Below, piece by piece: positions 40,657 through 47,778 of a stretch of DNA of 64,000 bases. Origin of the DNA: an uncultured Dorea sp. Lineage in GTDB: Bacteria > Bacillota > Clostridia > Lachnospirales > Lachnospiraceae. Location: contig CAJTZE010000007.1 in NCBI GenBank assembly GCA_910584265.1, forward strand, positions 21,105-85,104, in the 5' to 3' direction. Position numbers and translations under genes: made by a program. The number at the start of each line of letters is the position of its first letter. The stretch's first letter is position 1. The notes below the pieces were generated by a model. It ran no database searches and had not been told where the DNA came from. It saw nothing but the letters and a program-made list of their open reading frames with translations.

Positions 40657-40685
40657 CACCTTTTACACGGATTTTCCATACTATG
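40657..40685 (+). promoter_or_regulatory. Candidate mother-cell sigma (SigE/SigK) promoter of cotJ
   Basis: CACC (40657-40660), 16-bp gap, then CATACTATG (40677-40685). This fits the SigK pattern (mACm-N16-CATAnnnTA) with one mismatch, and the -10 also resembles the SigE CATACAnT. Transcription would enter cotJA 30 bp later. Confidence 0.4.
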
Positions 40686-40717
40686 TATTGTAAATGTTTT
40701 GAAAGGAGTACTTGAGT

Positions 40718-41089
40718 ATGCCGAATTACCGCTATAACATGCCGGATTATGAGCGGAGAAATAATTGCGGGAATCATCCGCATGCAGTCCCGCGCAGGCA
40801 GCACCCGCAGGAATACAGCACGGCCAGGGAATCCTGTGCTTCTGTGTTAAATTCCCATGAACCGGTTAGAAATTCCTGCGAAGTGCCCCACAGGGAATGC
40901 CGCGATGCAGGAGAAATGTCCTGTGCAGTAAGCGAAAGCTGCGACGCTCTGGCCGGGATGCCTCTTGCAATGGCATATGTACCATGGCAGATGTGGCGTA
41001 AGATCTATGAAGCTGAAAAAGCATTGTGCCAGGGTACGATATTTGAAGAATTAGATAAACCTTTCCGGGGAACAGGAGGTGTCTGCTGA
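40718..41089 (+). CDS. cotJA: Spore coat associated protein CotJA
   Basis: A 123-aa spore coat protein. The conserved CotJA core is at the C-terminus (LAMAYVPWQMWRKIYEAEKA, then CQGTIFEELDKPFRG). The N-terminal 75 residues are a His/Arg/Glu/Cys-rich extension not in B. subtilis CotJA (82 aa). SD GAAAGGAGT precedes ATG 40718; a TTG at 40712 is too close to it. Its stop overlaps the cotJB start (TGATG), so the two are translationally coupled. Confidence 0.93.
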   Translation: MPNYRYNMPDYERRNNCGNHPHAVPRRQHPQEYSTARESCASVLNSHEPVRNSCEVPHRECRDAGEMSCAVSESCDALAGMPLAMAYVPWQMWRKIYEAEKALCQGTIFEELDKPFRGTGGVC

Positions 41090-41361
41090 TGTCCGATAAC
41101 AGGCCTTGCCGAAAAGATCTGATGAATAAAATCAATGCTGTAAGCTTTGCAGTGGATGATGTGAAGCTGTTTCTGGACACACATCCGTGCGACGAAGAGG
41201 CTTTGGAATATTTTAATGAATTCCAGCAGCTCCGCAGATCTGCACTGAAAGAATATGCCAGATATTACGGTCCTCTGACCATCGATACTGTAGATGCCGA
41301 TGAATGCGACCGCTGGAACTGGATTAATGAGCCATGGCCGTGGCAGGAAGGGGGATGCTAG
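41089..41361 (+). CDS. cotJB: Spore coat protein CotJB
   Basis: A 90-aa CotJB protein. It has the helical start MNKINAVSFAVDDVKLFLDT, the central EALEYFNEFQQLRRSALKEY and the typical C-terminal RWNWINEPWPWQ. The gene overlaps cotJA by one base and is followed 3 bp later by the cotJC start. All three together form the normal cotJABC order of spore-formers. Confidence 0.95.
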   Translation: MSDNRPCRKDLMNKINAVSFAVDDVKLFLDTHPCDEEALEYFNEFQQLRRSALKEYARYYGPLTIDTVDADECDRWNWINEPWPWQEGGC

Positions 41362-41364
41362 TGT

Positions 41365-41463
41365 ATGTGGAATTATGAAAAGAGGTTACAATACCCGGTA
41401 AAGATCAAACAGACAAATCCCCAGATTGCACAGGTGATCATCACGCAGTTTGGAGGACTATAA
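41365..41463 (+). pseudogene. cotJC: 5' fragment of cotJC, cut by a prophage
   Basis: The ATG at 41365 (SD GGGGGATG) opens a 32-codon frame MWNYEKRLQYPVKIKQTNPQ followed by IAQVIITQFGGL and stop. This is the start of CotJC, a manganese-catalase-like coat protein of about 190 aa, where the next residues would be P-D-G-E after QFGG. The normal ferritin-like domain is absent, and 33 bp beyond the stop the first phage gene (endolysin) ends. The break therefore marks the phage attachment junction, somewhere in or just after the codons for QFGG. The rest of cotJC should lie beyond the right edge of the window. Confidence 0.93.
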
Positions 41464-41495
41464 TGCAGTAACCTATAATATATACCTTTATCTTA

Positions 41496-42251
41496 TCAAA
41501 AATTTTTCTCAGCTTTCAGTAGTTCCAGTCCTGCCTTCCACGCCACCGGCCCTGCCTCATGCGGATCATCGGCAATACCCTTCGACAATTCAAACTGCCT
41601 GGTCTTGTCCTCTGTATCCGGTCCGAAGGAACCGTCTACTGCAACCTCATATCCCGCAGTGCAGAGAATTCTCTGCCAGATTTCAACCGCCGTCCCGGTC
41701 ATCCCCAGTTTTAAAATCGGCATGCTTGCTGTCACAATCACCTTTCCTCCTTCATTATAATTTTGTACGGACCCGGCGTTTGTTTCTCCCGCGGCATCCT
41801 CTCCGGCATACCGCAGTACGCAGTCCCATGGATAATTCCGGTAGGCCCTGATCAGGAATTCCTTACCGGTCTGGTCTCCCGGAGTTCCTCCGGTAATCCC
41901 GCCCTTTTCATTGATGGAGGCTTCTGCCTCCATGCCGTTACCGCAGTACATAGCGGTATGCTTCTGCTTGTTCAACAGGACATCGCCCCGCTTCAGGCCG
42001 GATCCCGTAGATCGGTTTACGCTGGCCGTTACATCAACAAATCCCAGTGCCAGGAATACGCCGTACATATTCCCGGTATATGTAGCGCCTCCGGTCTTAA
42101 CCGGAACGCCTGCCCGCTCCCAGGCTGTGATCACCGCGGAACTGCAGTCATAGTCCCCTTTTTCGCCCCATCTATATCTCTGGTCATATCCGTGGCGGTT
42201 GTCATTCGCTTTTGATTCCATCCAGCTAATAGCCGATTCTATTACTGACAT
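41496..42251 (-). CDS. Phage endolysin: NlpC/P60-like amidohydrolase with peptidoglycan-binding domain
   Basis: A 251-aa lysin. The N-terminal catalytic domain has the Cys nucleophile in DYDCSSAV (C36) and His in KHTAMY (H98), the pattern of phage 'peptidoglycan amidohydrolase' lysins. The C-terminal domain (about 170-250) is a PG_binding_1 fold with MPILKLGMTGTAVEIWQRIL and DGSFGPDTEDKTRQF. No signal peptide, so release needs the holin. It is the gene nearest the attachment site, 33 bp from the cotJC stop. Upstream lies one copy of the repeated leader element. Confidence 0.92.
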   Translation of the reverse strand: MSVIESAISWMESKANDNRHGYDQRYRWGEKGDYDCSSAVITAWERAGVPVKTGGATYTGNMYGVFLALGFVDVTASVNRSTGSGLKRGDVLLNKQKHTAMYCGNGMEAEASINEKGGITGGTPGDQTGKEFLIRAYRNYPWDCVLRYAGEDAAGETNAGSVQNYNEGGKVIVTASMPILKLGMTGTAVEIWQRILCTAGYEVAVDGSFGPDTEDKTRQFELSKGIADDPHEAGPVAWKAGLELLKAEKNF

Positions 42252-42267
42252 ACTTTACTCCTTTCCT

Positions 42268-42289
42268 GTGCGACGCCGCACATAAAAAG
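42268..42289 (-). repeat. Repeated leader hairpin, copy A (before endolysin)
   Basis: On the minus strand TTTTTATGTGCGGCGTCGCACA directly precedes the endolysin SD GAAAGGAG. TGTGCG/CGCACA forms a 6-bp hairpin. A mini-ORF starting MCGVAQ runs over the endolysin start. Related copies lie at 43576 and 52133. Confidence 0.75.
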
Positions 42290-42316
42290 AGGACGGTGTT
42301 ACCCGCCCTCTGAATC

Positions 42317-42601
42317 CTATCTATTACCCGGTAAGCTTCCGTCTTTATCCAGCAGATTCCGCATCATCTCATACAGCCCCGTACTGGCCAGACCGGAAAT
42401 CATTCCGCCTAACACTACCTCGGCATTGATCCCCGCCTGCATGTTGATCAGGATATTGACCAGACAGCCCCCGCACAGCGCCGCCAGCGGAATGTACTTA
42501 TTGGGGAACCAGCTGAATGCCGTTTTCAGGGCAAAGCCTGCACACAAGCAGATCCCCAGCGTTATCAGGTTCACGTATTCAAATAAGTATTTTAGATCCA
42601 T
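42317..42601 (-). CDS. Phage holin
   Basis: A 94-aa membrane protein with three hydrophobic helices (LFEYVNLITLGICLCAGFAL, then YIPLAALCGGCLVNILINMQ, then VVLGGMISGLASTGLYEMM) and a charged tail. Size, topology and place directly before the endolysin match the class of clostridial holins of the holin_5_2/Hol44 kind. It makes the lesion that lets the lysin reach the wall. The exact holin family is less sure than the function. Confidence 0.87.
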   Translation of the reverse strand: MDLKYLFEYVNLITLGICLCAGFALKTAFSWFPNKYIPLAALCGGCLVNILINMQAGINAEVVLGGMISGLASTGLYEMMRNLLDKDGSLPGNR

Positions 42602-42602
42602 G

Positions 42603-42812
42603 TTATTCTACCTTCCTTTCCAAATCGTCAAGCCTGTGGTTAGCAACTTTCGCCTTCTCTTCTAATAAGTATGTGCGCTCCACCACAGAATTGTGCTTTT
42701 CTACCTTTTTCTCCAGCTGTTCTATCCGGTACTTAGTAAGCTGGGTGCCCCCAAAGCTCCCGGCCAAAGTACCGATCAGGGACAGGACAGCTACTAATAC
42801 TGTATCAGGCAT
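42603..42812 (-). CDS. Small membrane/coiled-coil protein of the lysis module
   Basis: A 69-aa protein with one N-terminal TM helix (VLVAVLSLIGTLAGSFGGTQ) and a coiled coil (YRIEQLEKKVEKHNSVVERT and on). Such XhlA-like proteins sit before holins in many Firmicute phages and may anchor or tune the holin. It is 1 bp upstream of the holin gene, indicating coupling. Confidence 0.8.
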   Translation of the reverse strand: MPDTVLVAVLSLIGTLAGSFGGTQLTKYRIEQLEKKVEKHNSVVERTYLLEEKAKVANHRLDDLERKVE

Positions 42813-42839
42813 ATCCCATTACTCCTTTCATTTCTCCTG

Positions 42840-42965
42840 TTACTCTGCCAGCTCCGGCACATCCAGATCGATCAGGACGTCCTTTACCTGCTCCCTGATC
42901 TTCTCCGGAACGTCTGCAATAGACTTCTTACCCTTCACGATAAGCGCTGCATAAATAACTGCCAT
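42840..42965 (-). CDS. CD1375-like mini protein (copy 1)
   Basis: A 41-aa protein, MAVIYAALIVKGKKSIADVP and on to PELAE. ATG 42965 follows AGGAGGCGG. The pattern YAxLIxKGKKxIxDVPExIxxxV is that of the CD1375 family found between tail and lysis genes of clostridial phages. Function unknown. A paralog lies just upstream at 43018. Confidence 0.8.
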   Translation of the reverse strand: MAVIYAALIVKGKKSIADVPEKIREQVKDVLIDLDVPELAE

Positions 42966-43017
42966 GGTTTCCGCCTCCTTCCTGAATATTTTTTGTAATA
43001 TGAAAAACAGCAGCCCC

Positions 43018-43146
43018 TTAATCACCTTTCTTTTCCTCCTGATCAAGCAGCTGCCGGACTTCATTCTTCAATTCCTCACGGACGTCCTCGATTGTCTTTT
43101 TCCCTTTGCGGATCAGATCCGCATACACTCTGGCTATGTAACTCAT
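43018..43146 (-). CDS. CD1375-like mini protein (copy 2)
   Basis: A 42-aa protein, MSYIARVYADLIRKGKKTIE and on to KKGD. It shares YAxLIxKGKKxIxDVxE with copy 1 and starts 3 bp after the preceding tail gene's stop. A tandem pair suggests duplication. Too short for routine annotation, but the conserved pattern supports it. Confidence 0.75.
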   Translation of the reverse strand: MSYIARVYADLIRKGKKTIEDVREELKNEVRQLLDQEEKKGD

Positions 43147-43149
43147 GTC

Positions 43150-43560
43150 TTACACCCCCATTCCTTCATACATCTCACACATGGCCATCTGCAGGTCTGT
43201 GACCTGTGATGCCGTATCCTCTGATAATGCTTTTGCAGACTCCGCCGCCACCGAAGCCGACAATGCCTTTGCTTCTGCATTAGTGATTCTTTCCTGAACC
43301 TTATCTGTTTCCTGCGCAAGAATAACGGTTTTTGTATCTCCCATAAACATAATGCCGCTATATACCGTATACCCTGGTACTTCTCCAAACTTCTCTCCAT
43401 CTAAAGTCTGAAGCTCAATACTTGCAAGATTAACCGGATCAAGAAAAATCTCCTGAATATCCTCACAGGATTCTTCTTTAAAGTCAATCTCAAACCTTCC
43501 GTCAGTTACCTCTGCACGGGTTACTGAATGTACAGACCCGTCAACTAATTTAATTTTCAC
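43150..43560 (-). CDS. Phage tail-region protein, unknown
   Basis: A 136-aa protein. The N-terminal half is beta-rich (MKIKLVDGSVHSVTRAEVTD and on, GYTVYSGIMFMGDTKTVIL). The C-terminal half is an Ala/Ser/Glu-rich coiled coil (NAEAKALSASVAAESAKALS). Similar proteins sit between the tail fibre and lysis genes in clostridial siphophages, and a tail-tip or baseplate role is inferred from position. The start is GTG 43560, with GAAAGGAG in the repeated leader element just upstream. Confidence 0.75.
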   Translation of the reverse strand: MKIKLVDGSVHSVTRAEVTDGRFEIDFKEESCEDIQEIFLDPVNLASIELQTLDGEKFGEVPGYTVYSGIMFMGDTKTVILAQETDKVQERITNAEAKALSASVAAESAKALSEDTASQVTDLQMAMCEMYEGMGV

Positions 43561-43575
43561 TGTCTTCTCCTTTCT

Positions 43576-43597
43576 TGTACGATGCCACGCATAAAAA
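43576..43597 (-). repeat. Repeated leader hairpin, copy B
   Basis: On the minus strand TTTTTATGCGTGGCATCGTACA followed by AGAAAGGAG. The mini-ORF MRGIVQERRRQ ends with a TGA that overlaps the GTG start of the gene at 43560 (GTGA). The hairpin is weaker than in copies A and C. Confidence 0.7.
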
Positions 43598-43616
43598 TAA
43601 GAGCTTTTCAGCTCTG
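43591..43616 (-). terminator. Small terminator after the tail fibre gene
   Basis: AGAGCT (43600-43605) pairs with AGCTCT (43610-43615) around TTTC. The minus-strand tail TATTTTTAT overlaps the start of repeat copy B. It may reduce late transcription before the lysis module. Confidence 0.55.
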
Positions 43617-43676
43617 GTTACCAAGTTCTCTGTTATTTTTTTATACCTTTTACTGTACTAAATTAGTATATGTGCT

Positions 43677-45098
43677 TTATACCAACGTCCAATTTAGCGA
43701 TACAGTGCCATCCGAGTTATGCCGCATAAAATATATTTGCCCGCCAAAAGTAAAAGCATATTTCATTACTCCAGCAGAAATATTCAACGAAAGAATCACA
43801 CCAGCCCAATCATCAGGTGCTCCGACTGTATATCCGCCGTATACATACAACCCAGTAGAATACGCACCATAAGTAGGGTTCTGACCGCTTGGAATTGTCC
43901 TAAACGTTAACGCAGACCCTTCTGCACCGCTTTGACCATTCAGAATTTTCAGCACGTCTGTTAATTCAACAAATTTCTCTGATGCCGTCATTCCATCCAT
44001 TAAGAAGCCTGACTCACTTATCTCCGTACTCCGCACTATTTTAGATATATTTATTTTCTCGTCTATCTGTTTCTGTACATTTCCAGTCAAATCAGATAAA
44101 TAATCCAGTGTTTTAACAGTTATTTCTGATGCGGACACTTTCCCAGATGAATTAGATGTTAGCACACGATTTTTCGTCAGATTTTTCCCAAGAAGCGTAC
44201 TTGCCGCTCCATTTGAAATATCTGTAAACCATTTTTTTATTTTTCCTAATATAGCAGAAAGCGTATCATTTTGATTTATATCATCCCTTTCCGCCACCTC
44301 ACTAAATGGTATTTTCACCGTGCTGATATTTTCTATATTACCTGTTTCACCTTTTGCAACAAGGTGTATCCAATAATCGGTATTTGTCGGCTGTATATCC
44401 TCTGAGGCTGTGTGTGATTCCACACATCCATACGTACTTCCCTCATATGTTACTATGTCTATATGTTCTGCGTTGTTAAAATACTCTGCCCCAAGTATCC
44501 ATTTTCCACGCAGACGCAAAGAGGTTCCTTTATCTCCTCTTGGAATCGTAATATCTAATACAGCGTCTTTCTCCGATCCAGTATTTTCCACAGATGCTTC
44601 CGAGCCTGCTTCTCCCGTCTTTACTCTCCCTATTTGGACGCTTCCGGTAAATTCGCCGTTATCCGCCTTGGCTTGAAGGTCATCTACCTTTTTAACCGCT
44701 TCTTTTATCTTAATTTCGTACTCATCAAAAAAGCCGCTTTCATTCCTGCTCTGCTCCGCATCTCCTTCTGTAAAATTGGGATATACTTTTACCAGCTGAT
44801 CAAAAGTGACGAGTACATCTTCTCCCCGTGAGATACGCAGTTGAAGTATGCAGTTCCCAATTTCGGAAAACATCTGTGTCTCAACATTTACTATTACGGA
44901 ATTTTCATCAATAACCGCAGTATTATATACAGCTTTTCCAGATGGCTTTTGGACATAGACTTGTGCTTTTGCATTTTCTGGTATTGTAAAATCACAAAAC
45001 TGAAACTGTAGATTCTGTGCATTTGTATTTCTTATATATGGGATTGTTCTTGTTAATCCTCTTCTTTTTACAAGTACATCTCTTATTATGTTATTCAC
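43677..45098 (-). CDS. Phage baseplate upper protein / tail fibre (BppU-like N-terminus)
   Basis: A 473-aa protein. Residues 1-120 match the BppU N-terminal fold of lactococcal baseplates (RRGLTRTIPYIRNTNAQNLQ, then GKAVYNTAVIDENSVIVNVE). Next come a short coiled coil (KIKEAVKKVDDLQAKADNGE) and a collagen-like stretch. A variable C-terminal head (about 380-473, GLYVYGGYTVGAPDDWAGVI) is the likely receptor-binding part. Location directly after Tal supports a host-recognition role. Confidence 0.82.
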   Translation of the reverse strand: MNNIIRDVLVKRRGLTRTIPYIRNTNAQNLQFQFCDFTIPENAKAQVYVQKPSGKAVYNTAVIDENSVIVNVETQMFSEIGNCILQLRISRGEDVLVTFDQLVKVYPNFTEGDAEQSRNESGFFDEYEIKIKEAVKKVDDLQAKADNGEFTGSVQIGRVKTGEAGSEASVENTGSEKDAVLDITIPRGDKGTSLRLRGKWILGAEYFNNAEHIDIVTYEGSTYGCVESHTASEDIQPTNTDYWIHLVAKGETGNIENISTVKIPFSEVAERDDINQNDTLSAILGKIKKWFTDISNGAASTLLGKNLTKNRVLTSNSSGKVSASEITVKTLDYLSDLTGNVQKQIDEKINISKIVRSTEISESGFLMDGMTASEKFVELTDVLKILNGQSGAEGSALTFRTIPSGQNPTYGAYSTGLYVYGGYTVGAPDDWAGVILSLNISAGVMKYAFTFGGQIYFMRHNSDGTVSLNWTLV

Positions 45099-45110
45099 AT
45101 CTTACCCCTC

Positions 45111-47057
45111 CTAGAATTCTGTTGTGCTTGACTCCCACCCTGCTATGCATCCTCTTTGAATATCCAGTGTTGTCCCTGTTATGCTTGTTATTTTTCCCGA
45201 ACTCCATGAAAGTCCTGATATCAATCTCAATTTCCCTGTACATGTTTTCATATCATTTCCCGGAAGCCTTTTTATTAATCCATGTTCCACTTCTATCACC
45301 TGTCCACCTGCCGGAAATGTTCCCGACGCTGTATTAATTATCCGTGGAGTTTCATCCAACTTAGAACTATCAAATTCAAAAACAGGTTTTAAGTTTCCAT
45401 CACTCCCGGAACCATCATCATAGCCTAAAACCAGTCTGTCCCCGGTATCACAATACATTCCAATTCCAACACGGTCGCTTCCCGTCTTTTTCACAGAAGT
45501 GATTTTTCCAACAGGATTTCCGTTATCATTCCATGCATAAAACCGAATTTGATTATTCTGGATATCAACGGATTTGTAACCATTCACGGCAAACTGCCGG
45601 AATACTCCCGTAAGCTGCATTTCCCCGGTATCAAGATTCCAGAATGATTTACCTGTTTTATCTGATAATATCCCGGCAATAAGTACGTCGGCATATCCTC
45701 CTCTTGCCGTAAACGCTGTAGACCAGTCCCAATCCCTCCCGTCTGCCGTTCTTTTATCTGCAATCTGGAATCCTTGAGTACCGATTGCCAGCGCCCCAAA
45801 TAGTTCGGATTCTGGATCCAAATCTTCAAACAGGATAGCCCTTACATCTTGTCGCTGCGCTACATTTTTTTGATATCTAAGCTGTGTATTGATAGCATTC
45901 AAAACTCCCTGTACCCTCTCTGCTACAACTGTGTTTCCCGGCCCAAGGATTTCATTTACCGCATTTAATGAATAGGCAAGCTCCTGAAAATAATCATATT
46001 CAAAATCTCCCAAAACAATTGTAACTGGAATATTTCTAATGCAGTCCCAGGTAATTTCAATAACCCTTTCTTTTGTCGTGATATCCAGCTCCTTGTGCCT
46101 GCATTTAATATCATCCCCCAGACCAACCTTTTCAAGAATCTCAAAGCCTTTGTATTCTTCCGTTCTTGATAGTTCTACCATATTAATATCTATCGAAACA
46201 GCCGGAAGATCAGCTCCGTTTTCAAATTCCTCTTTACACCGCTGAGTCAGCGCCCTGTCTAAATCATCCTGTGTATCACAGATTAAAACTCCTTTATCTT
46301 CGTCCTCTGCCTGAGCATCTTCTCTCATCTTTACATCTTCAAATTTAATCTTCCTGACATACTTTTTTTCATATTTATCTATATTCTCAGAATCTACCCA
46401 TGGATGCTGACCGGATATTTTGTATCCGTTATAGGCTACAGGAATAATTCTTGTAATTACTTCCGACATATCCAGATGATACTCAATGCCTTCCATATTT
46501 TTTCCATATCTGGCTTCTACCCCATAATCTCCACCGACTCTTTCATTGATAATAATCTTATAATTGTCATATAATATTTCGCCGCCCCATCTTTTAATAA
46601 AGGTCGGTTCATCCGTTCCGTTAATGGCATCTACAAGATTTCTCATCTCAAAATATGCTGTAGAGGTTTTTGTAATATCAGACTCGCCATGATACTTTGA
46701 ACCTTCCATCATAATATCTAAGGCCTGCTGGCCGTTCTTTACTGTCGGCCGTACATCCAGAAGAAAGCATTCATCCTCTGCGTCCAAAAACACAGGAAGC
46801 GCTGTTGCTATGATTTCCGTATCCGTCTTTTCCACTTCCCGGATACGAAACAATTGATTTTTTCCTATAAATGTTGGTGCAGATATCACACACTCTTCTT
46901 CAATAGACTTCCATCTTCCCTCCGTATCCCTCGGATGGGTTAATTCCATCATCCACGTATCGTTAAGCTTCGCCGACAGCTTACATGATTCTGGAAATAA
47001 TACCATATCTCCATTCCACGTATAATCTGTATTGCCTTTTGCATAAATCTGTATCAT
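45111..47057 (-). CDS. Phage tail-associated protein Tal (endopeptidase-tail family)
   Basis: A 648-aa tail-tip protein. The N-terminal about 370 residues follow the gp27-like hub/Prophage_tail fold (TYKLSAKLNDTW-type start, FLLDVRPTVKNGQQALDIMM, then IIPVAYNGYKISGQHPWVDS). The long C-terminal region (ARGGYADVLIAGILSDKTGK) is beta-helical and variable. No catalytic endopeptidase motif is evident. Its start overlaps the Dit stop by 4 bp, the usual Dit-Tal arrangement. Confidence 0.88.
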   Translation of the reverse strand: MIQIYAKGNTDYTWNGDMVLFPESCKLSAKLNDTWMMELTHPRDTEGRWKSIEEECVISAPTFIGKNQLFRIREVEKTDTEIIATALPVFLDAEDECFLLDVRPTVKNGQQALDIMMEGSKYHGESDITKTSTAYFEMRNLVDAINGTDEPTFIKRWGGEILYDNYKIIINERVGGDYGVEARYGKNMEGIEYHLDMSEVITRIIPVAYNGYKISGQHPWVDSENIDKYEKKYVRKIKFEDVKMREDAQAEDEDKGVLICDTQDDLDRALTQRCKEEFENGADLPAVSIDINMVELSRTEEYKGFEILEKVGLGDDIKCRHKELDITTKERVIEITWDCIRNIPVTIVLGDFEYDYFQELAYSLNAVNEILGPGNTVVAERVQGVLNAINTQLRYQKNVAQRQDVRAILFEDLDPESELFGALAIGTQGFQIADKRTADGRDWDWSTAFTARGGYADVLIAGILSDKTGKSFWNLDTGEMQLTGVFRQFAVNGYKSVDIQNNQIRFYAWNDNGNPVGKITSVKKTGSDRVGIGMYCDTGDRLVLGYDDGSGSDGNLKPVFEFDSSKLDETPRIINTASGTFPAGGQVIEVEHGLIKRLPGNDMKTCTGKLRLISGLSWSSGKITSITGTTLDIQRGCIAGWESSTTEF

Positions 47058-47749
47058 ATACTCCTCCAGTTTGGGATAACTTTCAAATCAAATCCTGCTG
47101 TTATTTCTATTTGGTTACTTCCTTCCCTAAGATATAAATCCTGATAATCCCCTGATACTGCCGTATTATTCATAATACCATCGGTTCGATAGGCAATCAT
47201 CCGCTCCGTATCAATCGTAAGATTCTGACCGATGTTAGCTCTCATTTCCTGACCGTTTACAGATAATGTACATACACCCTCTCCGGTAATTTTATACATG
47301 GGATGCGCTTCATAATATGGGTTGTACAGCACCTCCGACCTGTCATACTCAAATTTTCCACTCTTCAGGTATGTAAATGGATCACATGTGAAATCTGCTG
47401 TAAATCTTCCAACCCGTCTGCTGTCTCTTTCGCAAGTATCAACATCCACATAGGAAACCTTATAGAAATATTCCGCATCATCCGAAAATTCCAATTCTCC
47501 GCTTCCCGACAGCCAGCGTTTTGCTCTTCGGAATATTTCATTCCATTCATTCTCTTTTGCAAGAAAATTAAATTCTACTGGTATATTAATAGGCTCATAC
47601 CTTTTATTATCCATTATCAGAATTCCAGAGTTTCCGGGTACGGCTATCTTTTCCCTGTCTTTTGTCGGAGCCGGTATATTTGGCCGTTCCATTGGCAGAA
47701 TCCCATAATCTTCACATCGTTCCCCTTTAAATAATACACTGTACTGCAT
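47054..47749 (-). CDS. Distal tail protein Dit
   Basis: A 231-aa protein forming the ring that joins the tail tube to the tip. Landmarks are FKGERCEDYGILPMERPNIP, VPGNSGILIMDNKRYEPINI and VGRFTADFTCDPFTYLKSGK, followed by a galectin-like C-terminal half. ATG 47749 with SD GGAAGGGA is chosen over the frame start at 47767. It lies between the tape measure and Tal. Confidence 0.92.
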   Translation of the reverse strand: MQYSVLFKGERCEDYGILPMERPNIPAPTKDREKIAVPGNSGILIMDNKRYEPINIPVEFNFLAKENEWNEIFRRAKRWLSGSGELEFSDDAEYFYKVSYVDVDTCERDSRRVGRFTADFTCDPFTYLKSGKFEYDRSEVLYNPYYEAHPMYKITGEGVCTLSVNGQEMRANIGQNLTIDTERMIAYRTDGIMNNTAVSGDYQDLYLREGSNQIEITAGFDLKVIPNWRSI

Positions 47750-47778
47750 TTCTTTCCCTTCCTGCAATTAAACCTCTT

